Below, piece after piece: positions 1 through 7,999 of a DNA stretch of 34,109 nucleotides. The DNA is taken from assembly GCA_947624715.1 (NCBI GenBank), contig CANQLO010000016.1:1-34109 (forward strand), in the 5' to 3' direction. Below the pieces are notes generated by a model, which saw only the letters and a program-made list of their open reading frames with translations, was not told the origin of the DNA and ran no database searches. Source of the DNA: an uncultured Clostridia bacterium. Its GTDB lineage: Bacteria; Bacillota_A; Clostridia; TANB77; CAG-508. The first letter of the stretch is position 1. Every line of letters starts with the position of its first letter. The position numbers and the translations under genes were made by a program.

Positions 1-242
1 ATATAATTAACTATTGCCAGAAAGAATAATATAAGAATAAATGGATCTTTAAGTGAGTTAAAAAAGAAATATATTGGACCATGATTATGCTCTTTTATAT
101 AGACATTTAATCCATTTTTATCTAACAAATATTCTGCTTCACTACTTTTCTTTCCACTACTCATAGTATCAAAAGTTTTTAATATTTTTGATTTGTTAAA
201 TTTTGCGATTTCTTTATATTTTTCATATAATTGTTTTTCCAT
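1..242 (-). CDS. Mg2+-type P-type ATPase, N-terminal fragment (cut by window edge)
   Basis: Reading leftward from the ATG at 240-242 gives 80 codons that stay open to base 1, so only the N-terminus is present. The translation has a cytoplasmic lead, a stretch resembling the cation-transporter N-terminal domain (a degenerate copy of the usual 'NGLN.I' piece at about residues 50-54), then a segment reading NSLKDPFILILFFLAIVNY, which is the first membrane helix of P-type cation ATPases and is closest in style to the MgtA Mg2+-import branch. The ribosome binding site AGGGGGTG sits 8 bases before the start. The ATPase motif DKTGT would lie outside the window, so the ion specificity is inferred from family resemblance only. 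Confidence 0.65.
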   Translation of the reverse strand, partial: MEKQLYEKYKEIAKFNKSKILKTFDTMSSGKKSSEAEYLLDKNGLNVYIKEHNHGPIYFFFNSLKDPFILILFFLAIVNY

Positions 243-303
243 TTAAAAACACCCCCTAATTAAATGATTGCACTTACCATTGAAAATTATACGGATTTCT
301 TTC

Positions 304-332
304 AAAAGGGATTTTTATTACATCTCCCTTTT
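304..332 (-). terminator. Stem-loop after the 217-aa membrane protein gene
   Basis: AAAAGGGA (304-311) pairs with TCCCTTTT (325-332) across a 13-base loop. It overlaps the stop codon of the upstream gene. The U-run is short (TTTT then GAAAG), so it may be a weak terminator. Confidence 0.45.
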
Positions 333-984
333 ATACACAATTTTTCTCTATAATTTTATTTTGAAATTTAATAGATACAATGCAACAAACAATTTCAAGA
401 ATAATCTCTGTCGCAAAATTTAAGTTAAAAACCATATTCATTTTATTTTCACTTTCTTTAATCTCATATATTATATTTAATGCATTGTTATCGCTTTGAT
501 TTACCATTGATTCATATTTCTCAATATGCCATGGTATGGTTGATTTACTATTGTAATAATCAACACTAATAAAGAAAATAATAATACTTGAAATAATTAA
601 TTGTAAAACAATAATACCCTTTTTAAATTTCTTAATATCTTCCTTTTCCATCTTAAATTTAGAAATTTTCAAAATACTTATAAATGACATTATTAGCACT
701 GATAATATTAACATAATTGATATGGCGAAAAGCTTATATGATAACTCATTTGTTACTTTACAAAAATTGTCCATGTCTAACAGAGAAAATTGCAATTCAG
801 CTTGTATCCTGTAAGTACCATTTGCAAAAATATGCTCAGCTATTCTATAAATTGTAAAAGGAATAAGACTTAATACTATATACAATATTTGATATATTAA
901 CATCAATTTTTTCCCTGAAGCAGTAGACATATTTGTTGTAAAATCATCTAATAAACTATGATTTATATCATTTTTATTACTCAT
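331..984 (-). CDS. Hypothetical four-helix membrane protein
   Basis: 217 aa starting MSNKNDINHSLLDDF, preceded by GAAAGG nine bases upstream of ATG. Four hydrophobic segments can be seen: about residues 27-49, 80-106, 124-146 and 186-208, with a Lys-rich loop between helices 2 and 3 and a lysine/asparagine-rich stretch before helix 4. The topology resembles small DUF-type membrane proteins of Clostridia, but no family motif was recognised. It is not tightly coupled to its neighbours: 165 bases separate it from the flavin reductase terminator side. Function unknown. Confidence 0.7.
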   Translation of the reverse strand: MSNKNDINHSLLDDFTTNMSTASGKKLMLIYQILYIVLSLIPFTIYRIAEHIFANGTYRIQAELQFSLLDMDNFCKVTNELSYKLFAISIMLILSVLIMSFISILKISKFKMEKEDIKKFKKGIIVLQLIISSIIIFFISVDYYNSKSTIPWHIEKYESMVNQSDNNALNIIYEIKESENKMNMVFNLNFATEIILEIVCCIVSIKFQNKIIEKNCV

Positions 985-1071
985 TATATTTAACCTTTCA
1001 ATATTTCAAATTATTTCTTAAAAAGATTTTTATTTTTTCACTTTAGATTAATCTTTTTATAATCAAAGTAT

Positions 1072-1109
1072 AACAAAAAAGCAAGTGATTGTAAACATTT
1101 TCACTTGCT
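1072..1109 (-). terminator. Rho-independent terminator of the flavin reductase gene
   Basis: On the minus strand AGCAAGTGA (1101-1109 complement) pairs with TCACTTGCT (1080-1088 complement), followed by TTTTTTGTT. A 9-bp stem and strong U-run downstream of the gene at 1150. Confidence 0.85.
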
Positions 1110-1149
1110 AATATAATTTGTAGGTTATGAAAATCGCAAAATCTCCCAA

Positions 1150-1716
1150 CTATTTTTTTAGTTGTAATCCATCCTTAAAAGCTTCTCCAACTCTCTCAGT
1201 AACTTTATAATATCCGTGTGTATATGGATCAAATGCTATTGCGTTTACTTTTTCAATATCTATTTTATCTCCATTCATTACACTTTCATCAGCAGTAACA
1301 TTAACTATTTTTCCAATAACACCTGCTCCATATTCATCATTTTGATACTCTATAAATTCACATTCAAGACATATTGGAAACTCGTTTATAATTGGTGCAT
1401 CAACGTTTTCTGATTTTGTTACTGATAGTCCTGTACTTTCAAATTTATTTGGTGTATTATTTCCTGATACAACTCCAAAATAATCCGCTTCTACAACATG
1501 TTTACTATCAGCAATACTTACTGTAAATGCTTTTCTTTCTTTAATATTTTTTACAGTTTTATGAGTTTCTGTTAAATTTAATATAACTTGATTTCTTGAT
1601 AGCATAGTTCCCCATGCCGCATTCATTACATCAACAGTTTCATCTTCATTATATGTTGCAATCATTAGTACTGGCATTGGAAATATTGCCTCTGTAGTTT
1701 TAATATTTTTTCTCAT
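1150..1716 (-). CDS. Flavin reductase-like (FMN-binding split-barrel) protein
   Basis: 188 aa from the ATG at 1714-1716, chosen over an upstream in-frame ATG at 1773 because AAAGGAGGT lies 7 bases before it. The protein begins MRKNIKTTEAIFPMPVLMIA and carries the split-barrel signature: MPVLMIATY, then NAAWGTMLSRNQVILNL (the FMN-phosphate and ring-contacting strand), then a dimer region ending FDPYTHGYYKV. Length matches the flavin reductase-like family, members of which bind FMN and act as NAD(P)H:flavin oxidoreductases or simply as flavoproteins. It has its own terminator, so it is probably a single-gene unit. The physiological electron acceptor cannot be told from sequence. Confidence 0.85.
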   Translation of the reverse strand: MRKNIKTTEAIFPMPVLMIATYNEDETVDVMNAAWGTMLSRNQVILNLTETHKTVKNIKERKAFTVSIADSKHVVEADYFGVVSGNNTPNKFESTGLSVTKSENVDAPIINEFPICLECEFIEYQNDEYGAGVIGKIVNVTADESVMNGDKIDIEKVNAIAFDPYTHGYYKVTERVGEAFKDGLQLKK

Positions 1717-1787
1717 TAAAATACCTCCTTTAAACTTTTTACTTATATTATCATAAAGGTAAATTATTAACAACTAATTATTTGTTT

Positions 1788-1973
1788 TTATTTATTATTA
1801 TCTTTTTCATAACTTACAGTGTCAACAGGATTTGAACTAATATTTTCAATATTGACTTTAAAACTTTCTCTGTTTATAACACTTCGCTCAATTATTTTAT
1901 ATGCAATAATTACTCCAATAACTATAAACATTATGATTAAAAATCCAATAATTATTTTCTTATTCCTTTTCAA
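1788..1973 (-). CDS. Small single-pass membrane protein, TTG start
   Basis: 61 aa opening MKRNKKIIIGFLIIMFIVIG, one membrane helix (about residues 7-26) preceded by a basic N-terminus and followed by a hydrophilic, probably extracellular tail ending in DNNK. The only in-frame start covering the helix is TTG at 1971-1973. Its upstream segment is a 17-base match to the leader of the gene at 984 (ATATTGAAAGGTTAAAT), but here GAAAGG is 16 bases from the start, too far for good initiation, so the true start or the functionality of the gene is doubtful. No family recognised. Confidence 0.45.
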   Translation of the reverse strand: MKRNKKIIIGFLIIMFIVIGVIIAYKIIERSVINRESFKVNIENISSNPVDTVSYEKDNNK

Positions 1974-2054
1974 ATTATTACCAATTTAACCTTTCAATAT
2001 AAAATCCCATCATATAAATAACTTGCTATTTATCTTACTTATACAAATTGTAAT

Positions 2055-3206
2055 TTAATTAATAAATATTTTATCAAAAATGTTTTTTATAAACTCATCA
2101 TCTGTCATTTTGTTTTCTAAATATTTATTAAAATTATCTTTATTTATTTCATTACTAATTATATCCTTATAATTTGGATATACATTTTCAACTTGCTTTC
2201 TATTTACCTTATATGAGTTGCCACTAAAATTAAAAGTAATATCTTGAACATTATCAATTAAAGCAAATATAGATACTGAATTATATAATAAACATTTTTC
2301 TAAATATAAATTTTCATTTATATACCAATCTGTAATATGATAGTCAATAGTTAATCCTAAGTTTTCTGAATCTATTTCAAACACATACCCATACTCTGAA
2401 AGAGGCAAACTATCTATTAGGTGGCTATCATTACTATTATTTCCTATATATTGGTTTTTGAATTTTATAATATTATCAATTCCTGATTTGTCTCTGTTAA
2501 ATGGAGTTATAGGAACAGTTTCTTCTGTATAAGATTTTTTTGTATCAACTATATAGTATTCATTTTTTGTATTTCTATTTATTCTATAAACATTGCAAAA
2601 TGGTGCTTTATAAATAATCATAGCATCATTAGTTTCTATTAAGTATGAAAATCTTGGTGCTACTTTATTTAGTCTTATATTTACATAGTCTATTCCTAAT
2701 AATATTATAAGTCCTAGAGCAAAATATCCGAAATTAAGAAATAATCTTTTTATATAAGATTTTTTCTTATTAAGTTTTGCAAAACCTATTAAGGATATAA
2801 TCAGTCCAAACATAGAATAAATCGAACTCCAACTACTTTCTGATGGAAATATAGTAAATGCAGTAAACGTAAGTCCAAGTCCAAAAAAGATTAGAATTTC
2901 TGCAATTATTTTATTTTTTTCATATACTTTTTTATTTGTATAATCTATTGTGCTAATAATATTTTCTTCTAATTTCTCCTGATAATGTTCTTTATCTACT
3001 TCTTCTCCACTAAGTAAATCGTTTAATGTTACATCTAATTCTTCACTTAATGGTTTAAGTAAAGAAATATCTGGCATATAATTTCCATTTTCCCATCTTG
3101 AAATTGTTTTTGAGGTTACTCCTAACTTTTCTGCAAGTTTTTCTTGTGTTAATTTCTTTTCTTTCCTTTTTTTTGCTATAAATTTTCCAATTTTAATAGT
3201 ATCCAT
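2055..3206 (-). CDS. XRE-family transcriptional regulator with membrane segments
   Basis: 383 aa from the ATG at 3204-3206; AAAGGAG lies 8 bases upstream and overlaps an earlier in-frame ATG (3224) that is therefore unlikely. Residues 1-60 form an XRE helix-turn-helix (LTQEKLAEKLGVTSKTISRW, then the typical PDISLLKPLSEELDVTLNDLL). Three hydrophobic helices follow at about 95-118, 124-142 and 155-177, then a roughly 200-residue soluble region with no recognised motif. This arrangement, a DNA-binding head tethered to a membrane domain, is common in Clostridia and usually senses envelope signals, but its target is not evident here. Confidence 0.8.
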   Translation of the reverse strand: MDTIKIGKFIAKKRKEKKLTQEKLAEKLGVTSKTISRWENGNYMPDISLLKPLSEELDVTLNDLLSGEEVDKEHYQEKLEENIISTIDYTNKKVYEKNKIIAEILIFFGLGLTFTAFTIFPSESSWSSIYSMFGLIISLIGFAKLNKKKSYIKRLFLNFGYFALGLIILLGIDYVNIRLNKVAPRFSYLIETNDAMIIYKAPFCNVYRINRNTKNEYYIVDTKKSYTEETVPITPFNRDKSGIDNIIKFKNQYIGNNSNDSHLIDSLPLSEYGYVFEIDSENLGLTIDYHITDWYINENLYLEKCLLYNSVSIFALIDNVQDITFNFSGNSYKVNRKQVENVYPNYKDIISNEINKDNFNKYLENKMTDDEFIKNIFDKIFIN

Positions 3207-3348
3207 AATTTTTTCTCCTTTCATTTTAAGGATAGCAAAAAAATTAAAAGATTAACACCCCATAAAAAGCGAATTTGTTTTTTTTATTAGACAAAAACAG
3301 AGAATTTTAGTTATTTTATATTTTCTTTTTATAAAATTATAATTTGTG

Positions 3349-3654
3349 TTACTCTATTGGTTCATGATATATTATCTCTTTATTTTTTGATTTTGCATAT
3401 TCTATTTCGCTTTTGGTACTATTTCCAATATAACCATCTATATTAACAACATATATTGCATCACTAATATCAATCTTTTTTCTATGAATTTTACTCAAAA
3501 TATCTACATCAACTTCTTCATACTTTTGTCCATCAACATTATAAACACATTGAATGACTGCATATCCTTTTTTTAACTCTAATTCTTTTGATATTTTTAT
3601 CATTTCTTTTGAGTATTTCATACTTCCACAAATTGTTATTACTTTTATATTCAT
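3349..3654 (-). CDS. Nucleoside 2-deoxyribosyltransferase-like small protein
   Basis: 101 aa. The N-terminus MNIKVITICGSMKYS contains the CGSMKY/F motif and the C-terminal half reads KKIDISDAIYVVNIDGYIG..TKSEIEYA, both typical of the small nucleoside 2-deoxyribosyltransferase/DUF4406-like fold that binds a nucleotide and, in catalytic members, uses the Glu in the SEIEYA helix. Half-size compared with characterised transferases, so it may only bind nucleotides or nucleotide fragments. GGTGATG precedes the ATG; the gene sits 23 bases downstream of tcdA and may be co-transcribed with it. Confidence 0.7.
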   Translation of the reverse strand: MNIKVITICGSMKYSKEMIKISKELELKKGYAVIQCVYNVDGQKYEEVDVDILSKIHRKKIDISDAIYVVNIDGYIGNSTKSEIEYAKSKNKEIIYHEPIE

Positions 3655-3677
3655 ATTTTTTCATCACCCAAACATAA

Positions 3678-4388
3678 CTATATTATATCTTTTATTACTT
3701 CTCCTGCCACAATTAAACCAGCTACTGATGGAACAAATGATATGCTTCCCGGAACTCTACTTTTTGTTTCTGTAGAATCTTTATTATAACCTTTATCATC
3801 TATCTTAATTGGCTCTTCTCTTGAATAAATAACTTTAAGTTCTTTTATAGCTCTTGCTTTTAATTCTTTTCTCATAACTTTAGCTAAAGGACATATACTT
3901 GTTTTATAAATATCTGTCACTTCAAACCTAGTCGGATCTAGTTTATTTCCTGTTCCCATACAAGATATAATTGGTATATTTAACTTTTTAGCTCTTACAA
4001 CCAATTCTATTTTAGCTGTTACTGTATCTATTGCATCTACTATATAATCAATGGTATTATCTAAAATCTCCCTACTATCTGGCATAAAAAATTCTTGATA
4101 TATTTCTACTTTTGCATTTGGATTGATTTCTAATATTCTTTCCTTAGCTACTTCTACTTTTGGCCTTTCCAATGTTTTATGAGTAGCTATTATCTGTCTA
4201 TTCAAATTAGTAAGACTTACTTTATCATTATCAACTAGTATAAAATTACCTACTCCTGCTCTTACTAATCCTTCAACAACAAATGAACCAACTCCACCTA
4301 TTCCAAATATCGCAACTTTTGAATTTTGTAATTTTTCTATACCATCTTTTCCTATTAATAATTCTGTTCTTGAAAATTGATTATGCAT
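3678..4388 (-). CDS. tcdA: tRNA threonylcarbamoyladenosine dehydratase
   Basis: 236 aa, E1/ThiF superfamily. TcdA (CsdL/YgdL) uses ATP to dehydrate the threonylcarbamoyl adenosine at position 37 of ANN-decoding tRNAs to the cyclic form. Visible motifs: the N-terminal RTELLIG lead, the nucleotide-binding GIGGVG at residues 29-34, the acidic strand end LVDNDKVSLTNLNRQI, and VDAIDTVTAK, followed by a C-terminal VPGSISFVPSVAGLI segment characteristic of TcdA and absent in MoeB/ThiF; no CxxC zinc pairs are seen, also as expected. AAGGAGG lies just before ATG. It lies 13 bases downstream of the kinase-like gene at 4402-5049, so likely an operon. Confidence 0.92.
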   Translation of the reverse strand: MHNQFSRTELLIGKDGIEKLQNSKVAIFGIGGVGSFVVEGLVRAGVGNFILVDNDKVSLTNLNRQIIATHKTLERPKVEVAKERILEINPNAKVEIYQEFFMPDSREILDNTIDYIVDAIDTVTAKIELVVRAKKLNIPIISCMGTGNKLDPTRFEVTDIYKTSICPLAKVMRKELKARAIKELKVIYSREEPIKIDDKGYNKDSTETKSRVPGSISFVPSVAGLIVAGEVIKDII

Positions 4389-4401
4389 TTTTTTCCTCCT
4401 T

Positions 4402-5049
4402 TTATGAAGCCAAAAGCATTGCTAAACATGTTATTGGTACAGTTATATTATCTGTTCCTTTTACCGAAACTGCTTCAACTAAAGTTAATATAAAACTGCA
4501 TACTATTGATTTTACTATCCATAAAGAACAATGTGTTACACCTAAATAAATTGAAATTATTAAAAGAGAAATTAAAAACATTGCTGTGGAACCTGCTATA
4601 GATTTCTCTGTATCAAATATTTTGTATTTTTTACTTTTTACCTTTTTTCCAACTATTGCTGCAAATCCATCTCCATATGCCATTACAAATATTGAAACTA
4701 AACCTATCCAAGGTTTATTTATTATACCAAATGTAACTATAACCATTATAAGTAACGCAAGTGCATAATAAACTGTTCCTAATCCTTCTTTTTCATTTTC
4801 TTCTCTTTCCATTACTTTAATAACATCTTTTTTATAAGATATATAATTTATAATTACAAATGTTGCAGGTGGAAATATTGCAAACCAAATATTATTAAAG
4901 AAATACATTGCTATTAACCACCAATTTCCTAATGCTATATGTATAAACTTTCTACTTGCTTCTTTTCCTTTTTTCTCAAATAATTTAGCTGTTATTATTA
5001 CTAAAAAAATTGCTAAATATGATACTAATATTCCTAACCAGTTTTTCAT
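4402..5049 (-). CDS. Phytol/dolichol kinase-like CTP-dependent polyprenol kinase family protein
   Basis: 215 aa integral membrane protein with about six helices. It starts MKNWLGILVSYLAIFL and contains the family marks EASRKFIHIALGNWW (R-K-..H near helix 2) and AYGDGFAAIVGK (the D-G-x-A-A..G-K nucleotide/metal motif of the SEC59/VTE5 and CDP-diglyceride synthetase superfamily), then KSIAGSTAMF. Members phosphorylate isoprenoid alcohols or lipids using CTP; the bacterial substrate is not established. GGGGAG lies 4-5 bases before the ATG. It is followed closely by tcdA. Confidence 0.8.
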   Translation of the reverse strand: MKNWLGILVSYLAIFLVIITAKLFEKKGKEASRKFIHIALGNWWLIAMYFFNNIWFAIFPPATFVIINYISYKKDVIKVMEREENEKEGLGTVYYALALLIMVIVTFGIINKPWIGLVSIFVMAYGDGFAAIVGKKVKSKKYKIFDTEKSIAGSTAMFLISLLIISIYLGVTHCSLWIVKSIVCSFILTLVEAVSVKGTDNITVPITCLAMLLAS

Positions 5050-5076
5050 TTCTTCTCCCCTATATTTTACATTGCT

Positions 5077-6090
5077 TTATATAACATTTTTTGTTTTTTC
5101 ATTCTCAGTTTTATTCTCATTTACTATTTCGTTTTCTATTTTATTTTCATTCTCATTTATTGTTTCATTGTTAGTTTTATTTTCATTTACTGTTTCATTT
5201 TCAGTTTTATTCTCACTTATTGTTTCATTTTTATTTCTATCTTCTGTTACTGTTTCGTTTTTAATTATATTCTCTTGATTATTTACTTCTTCTCTATATG
5301 TAAGCCATGGATTACTTGGATTTGGATCTGTTGGATCCCAATTTCTTAAATAATCAGGATAGTTTGATATTTTCTTTGCCAAAGGTTTTGCTAAAGGTCC
5401 AGCATTTGGACTTGAATAAAATTCTACTTTTGTTCCATTTGCACAATTTTCATATATCCATTTTGCATCTTGAACTCTTAATCTAACACAACCTAATGAA
5501 GCATCTGTTCCTAATTTATCATATTCCCAATATTCTAATGTTGATGGGTCTTGTCTTTGATATGGAACAGAATGGAATAAAATATTTCCAGTAATTTTTG
5601 TAACATATTGTCCATAAACATTTCCCTGTAATAATCCCCATCTCCATCTACCCGGTATAGTATAGACTCCTGATTTAGGAGTATGTATACCTGTAGAACA
5701 TATCATTGATTTATATGCATTACTATAATTTCCTTGTTCGTCCTTAGAGTAAATGGTTACAACCTGTGCACCATAGTTAACTTTGATATAATATGGTGGT
5801 TTATTATTGTTTTTATTAGTGATATTATTACTATTATTGTTGTTGTTATTATTATCAATAACATTATTAACATTTTCATTATTTTCTTGAGTAATATTTT
5901 CACTAATATCAATAATATATGTATCTTCTGGTTCTTCAACCACCTCATTTTTTTCAATAGTATGATATGAAATAGTAGTTTTATTAGAATGTAAACGTAC
6001 GAAAGAAATTATCATTATTATTGCTATGGTAACTAATATTAACATTGTTAAAATTAGACTTCTATTCTTTTTACTTATTTTAAATTTCAT
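5077..6090 (-). CDS. L,D-transpeptidase (YkuD) with Asn-rich linker and repetitive C-tail
   Basis: 337 aa. A basic N-terminus and one membrane helix (about 11-31) anchor it outside the cell; residues 65-97 are an Asn-rich linker; residues 100-228 are the YkuD domain with catalytic His173 (ILFHSVPY) and Cys201 in DASLGCVRL, the variant of the usual S-x-G-C motif. Such enzymes make 3-3 cross-links in peptidoglycan or attach proteins to it. After residue 275 the chain is a degenerate repeat of NENKTENET-type units of about 6-12 residues, probably a disordered wall-spanning spacer and a likely site of slippage. GAAAGG precedes ATG. Downstream of it the strand continues with the kinase-like gene, 27 bases away. 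Confidence 0.9.
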   Translation of the reverse strand: MKFKISKKNRSLILTMLILVTIAIIMIISFVRLHSNKTTISYHTIEKNEVVEEPEDTYIIDISENITQENNENVNNVIDNNNNNNNSNNITNKNNNKPPYYIKVNYGAQVVTIYSKDEQGNYSNAYKSMICSTGIHTPKSGVYTIPGRWRWGLLQGNVYGQYVTKITGNILFHSVPYQRQDPSTLEYWEYDKLGTDASLGCVRLRVQDAKWIYENCANGTKVEFYSSPNAGPLAKPLAKKISNYPDYLRNWDPTDPNPSNPWLTYREEVNNQENIIKNETVTEDRNKNETISENKTENETVNENKTNNETINENENKIENEIVNENKTENEKTKNVI

Positions 6091-6121
6091 TAATTTCTAC
6101 CTTTCTAGTCCATTATAACAT

Positions 6122-6155
6122 AAAGGTAAGTGATTTACAATAATCACTTACCTTT
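6122..6155 (-). terminator. 14-bp stem terminator between glycosyltransferase and transpeptidase genes
   Basis: AAAGGTAAGTGATT (6122-6135) and its exact complement (6142-6155) with a 6-base loop. It stands downstream of the gene at 6206-7777 and upstream of the transpeptidase start, so it separates two minus-strand units. Confidence 0.8.
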
Positions 6156-6205
6156 TATAATATTTACTTTACAGAATTGCATTTACTTTTTTACTTGACC
6201 TTTAT

Positions 6206-7777
6206 TTAATAACAATAATAAACATCACACGCATTTAATCTCTTTAAATATTCTGTATTATTAAATTCAAAGCTATTCCCTACTTTTTCAAGTATGTCAT
6301 CATTATTTTGTCCTGCATTTATGAAAACAACTATTCCATTGGATATATCTTTATTTTCAAAAATATTTTTTATATTATTTTCATTTACATCCATATCTTT
6401 AGCAATATAAGATTCATCAACAGTGCTAAATAACAATATATCATCTAAAAATCTGTTGTTACTAGAATTAAAGAAAAATATTGTTGGAACATTTAATTCA
6501 TTCCCTAATTTACTTACTATTTCTTTTTTATCACTATACAAAGTCTCTGGTTCTATTTTAAATACAAATGGTGATATAAAAATCATAACTAGTATAACGC
6601 CTATTATTATATTTTTTGCTTTTTCTTTATAAATAGATTTTAACAATTTGTATAGATAATAAATTACTAAAATAAATGCTAATCCGCATATAGGCATTAT
6701 ATATCTTATTTCAATCCAAGGAGATGCTATTGCCACTACTATAAAGTAAAAAATAGTTGGTATTAGTATTATTGTTGTATATTCATTTTGTAATTTTTCT
6801 TTATTTTCATTTAGTTTTTTATATATTAGTAACATTATAAAAACAATCAAAATTACAAATAGTAAATTGTTAAATCCATAATAATTAAGTTTAAAAATAT
6901 ATTGAATTATATTATTAAAAAACTGTGTTATTTTGGTAAGGTTATCCATTGCTCCTTGACCTCTATATCCAAAGAACATATGCTTTATAGAATATGGCCA
7001 TATTATCAAAGATAACACTCCACTTACTATCATCGTAATAGTATAAAATGCGAGATTTTTGTATTCCTTTTTTCTTATATATTTTATTGCAAATACTAGA
7101 TACATCATGAATAAAAAGAATAAGTAATAGTAATGTGTAAGTACCCCTGCTATTACTGATAATCCTAAAGGTATCAATATCTTTAATTTTTTGCCATCTT
7201 TGTTCTCTAATAATTTTATATGCAATAAAGTTGTTATCAAGATATTTAATGTAGCTAATCCGTACATTCTGATATAAAATACTGTTGTTAGAGATGCCAT
7301 AGTAATTGATGATAAAAATGCTAATATAATAGATTTTTCTTTTACTCTTGATTCACCTTCAAATAATTTCTGTAAAATAAAATACATAACCAATGTTACA
7401 AAAATATATATTATAATGTTCACTATTATACCCGGCCACATTGAAAAGTGATTTAAACTAAATCCCATTGCAAATCTTAATATCAAATAATAAAGAGGTG
7501 GATGAACATCATTTTTTTGATTTTCATATACTTGATTATATTTTCCAACTTCATCATCTTCAACTGATAAATAATCTTCATAGTACTCTTTTGTATGCCA
7601 TTTATCATAAAAATCTTCATTAGCTTGTATTTCAGTTCTTTCATAGCTAGCTAGTCCTAAAGAATAAGCTTCATCCATATGCAAATATTGTTTTTGCATT
7701 CCTCCTATTACATATAGAACTGTCTGAACTATTAAAAATAATATTACTATTAAAATTTCTTTTTTCTTACTATTCAT
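6206..7777 (-). CDS. GT39/PMT-like membrane glycosyltransferase
   Basis: 523 aa, roughly ten to eleven membrane helices. The first periplasmic loop carries HMDEAYSLGLASYE, the D-E pair expected for the catalytic acidic residues of the GT-C fold, and DVHPPLYYLILRFAMGF, the conserved H-P-P-L-Y-Y motif of the PMT_2/ArnT/GT39 family. These enzymes move a sugar from a polyprenyl-phosphate donor onto protein, lipid or cell-wall glycan at the outer face of the membrane; the acceptor is unknown. TAGGAG lies 7 bases before ATG. A terminator at 6122-6155 follows, so the gene seems to be a unit of its own. Confidence 0.82.
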   Translation of the reverse strand: MNSKKKEILIVILFLIVQTVLYVIGGMQKQYLHMDEAYSLGLASYERTEIQANEDFYDKWHTKEYYEDYLSVEDDEVGKYNQVYENQKNDVHPPLYYLILRFAMGFSLNHFSMWPGIIVNIIIYIFVTLVMYFILQKLFEGESRVKEKSIILAFLSSITMASLTTVFYIRMYGLATLNILITTLLHIKLLENKDGKKLKILIPLGLSVIAGVLTHYYYLFFLFMMYLVFAIKYIRKKEYKNLAFYTITMIVSGVLSLIIWPYSIKHMFFGYRGQGAMDNLTKITQFFNNIIQYIFKLNYYGFNNLLFVILIVFIMLLIYKKLNENKEKLQNEYTTIILIPTIFYFIVVAIASPWIEIRYIMPICGLAFILVIYYLYKLLKSIYKEKAKNIIIGVILVMIFISPFVFKIEPETLYSDKKEIVSKLGNELNVPTIFFFNSSNNRFLDDILLFSTVDESYIAKDMDVNENNIKNIFENKDISNGIVVFINAGQNNDDILEKVGNSFEFNNTEYLKRLNACDVYYCY

Positions 7778-7879
7778 TTACTAACTCCTACTTAAATTTA
7801 ATATGTATTTTAACATACTAGGACTTAATTAGCAATATTAATTTATTTTCTCTTTTTTTGTAATAAAATAATTTTTCGG

Positions 7880-7908
7880 TTGACAAATGGTAATATTTGT
7901 CATATAAT
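7880..7908 (+). promoter_or_regulatory. Consensus sigma-A promoter built around an operator-like palindrome
   Basis: TTGACA (7880-7885), a 17-base spacer and TATAAT (7903-7908). The region 7881-7902 is itself an inverted repeat, TGACAAAT-N6-ATTTGTCA, so a dimeric repressor could cover -35 and spacer. It drives the Rpn-family gene at 8000. A 23-base near-copy is at 13055-13077. Confidence 0.85.
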
Positions 7909-7999
7909 ATTACTATAAGTTTTTTATTCACTTAATTTTAATCTTATAACCTTATATCTTACAATTTCCCTTAATAAAAATTAAAAAAGGAGGAGAATT

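Noticed and set aside
243..303. Mg2+ riboswitch (M-box or ykkC-like) before the P-type ATPase
   Set aside because: Only about 60 bases separate the start from the upstream terminator; no conserved riboswitch core was found.
5072..5278. Plus-strand ORF of 68 aa rich in Phe/Ser
   Set aside because: It is the complement of the repeat tail of the L,D-transpeptidase, with no ribosome binding site.
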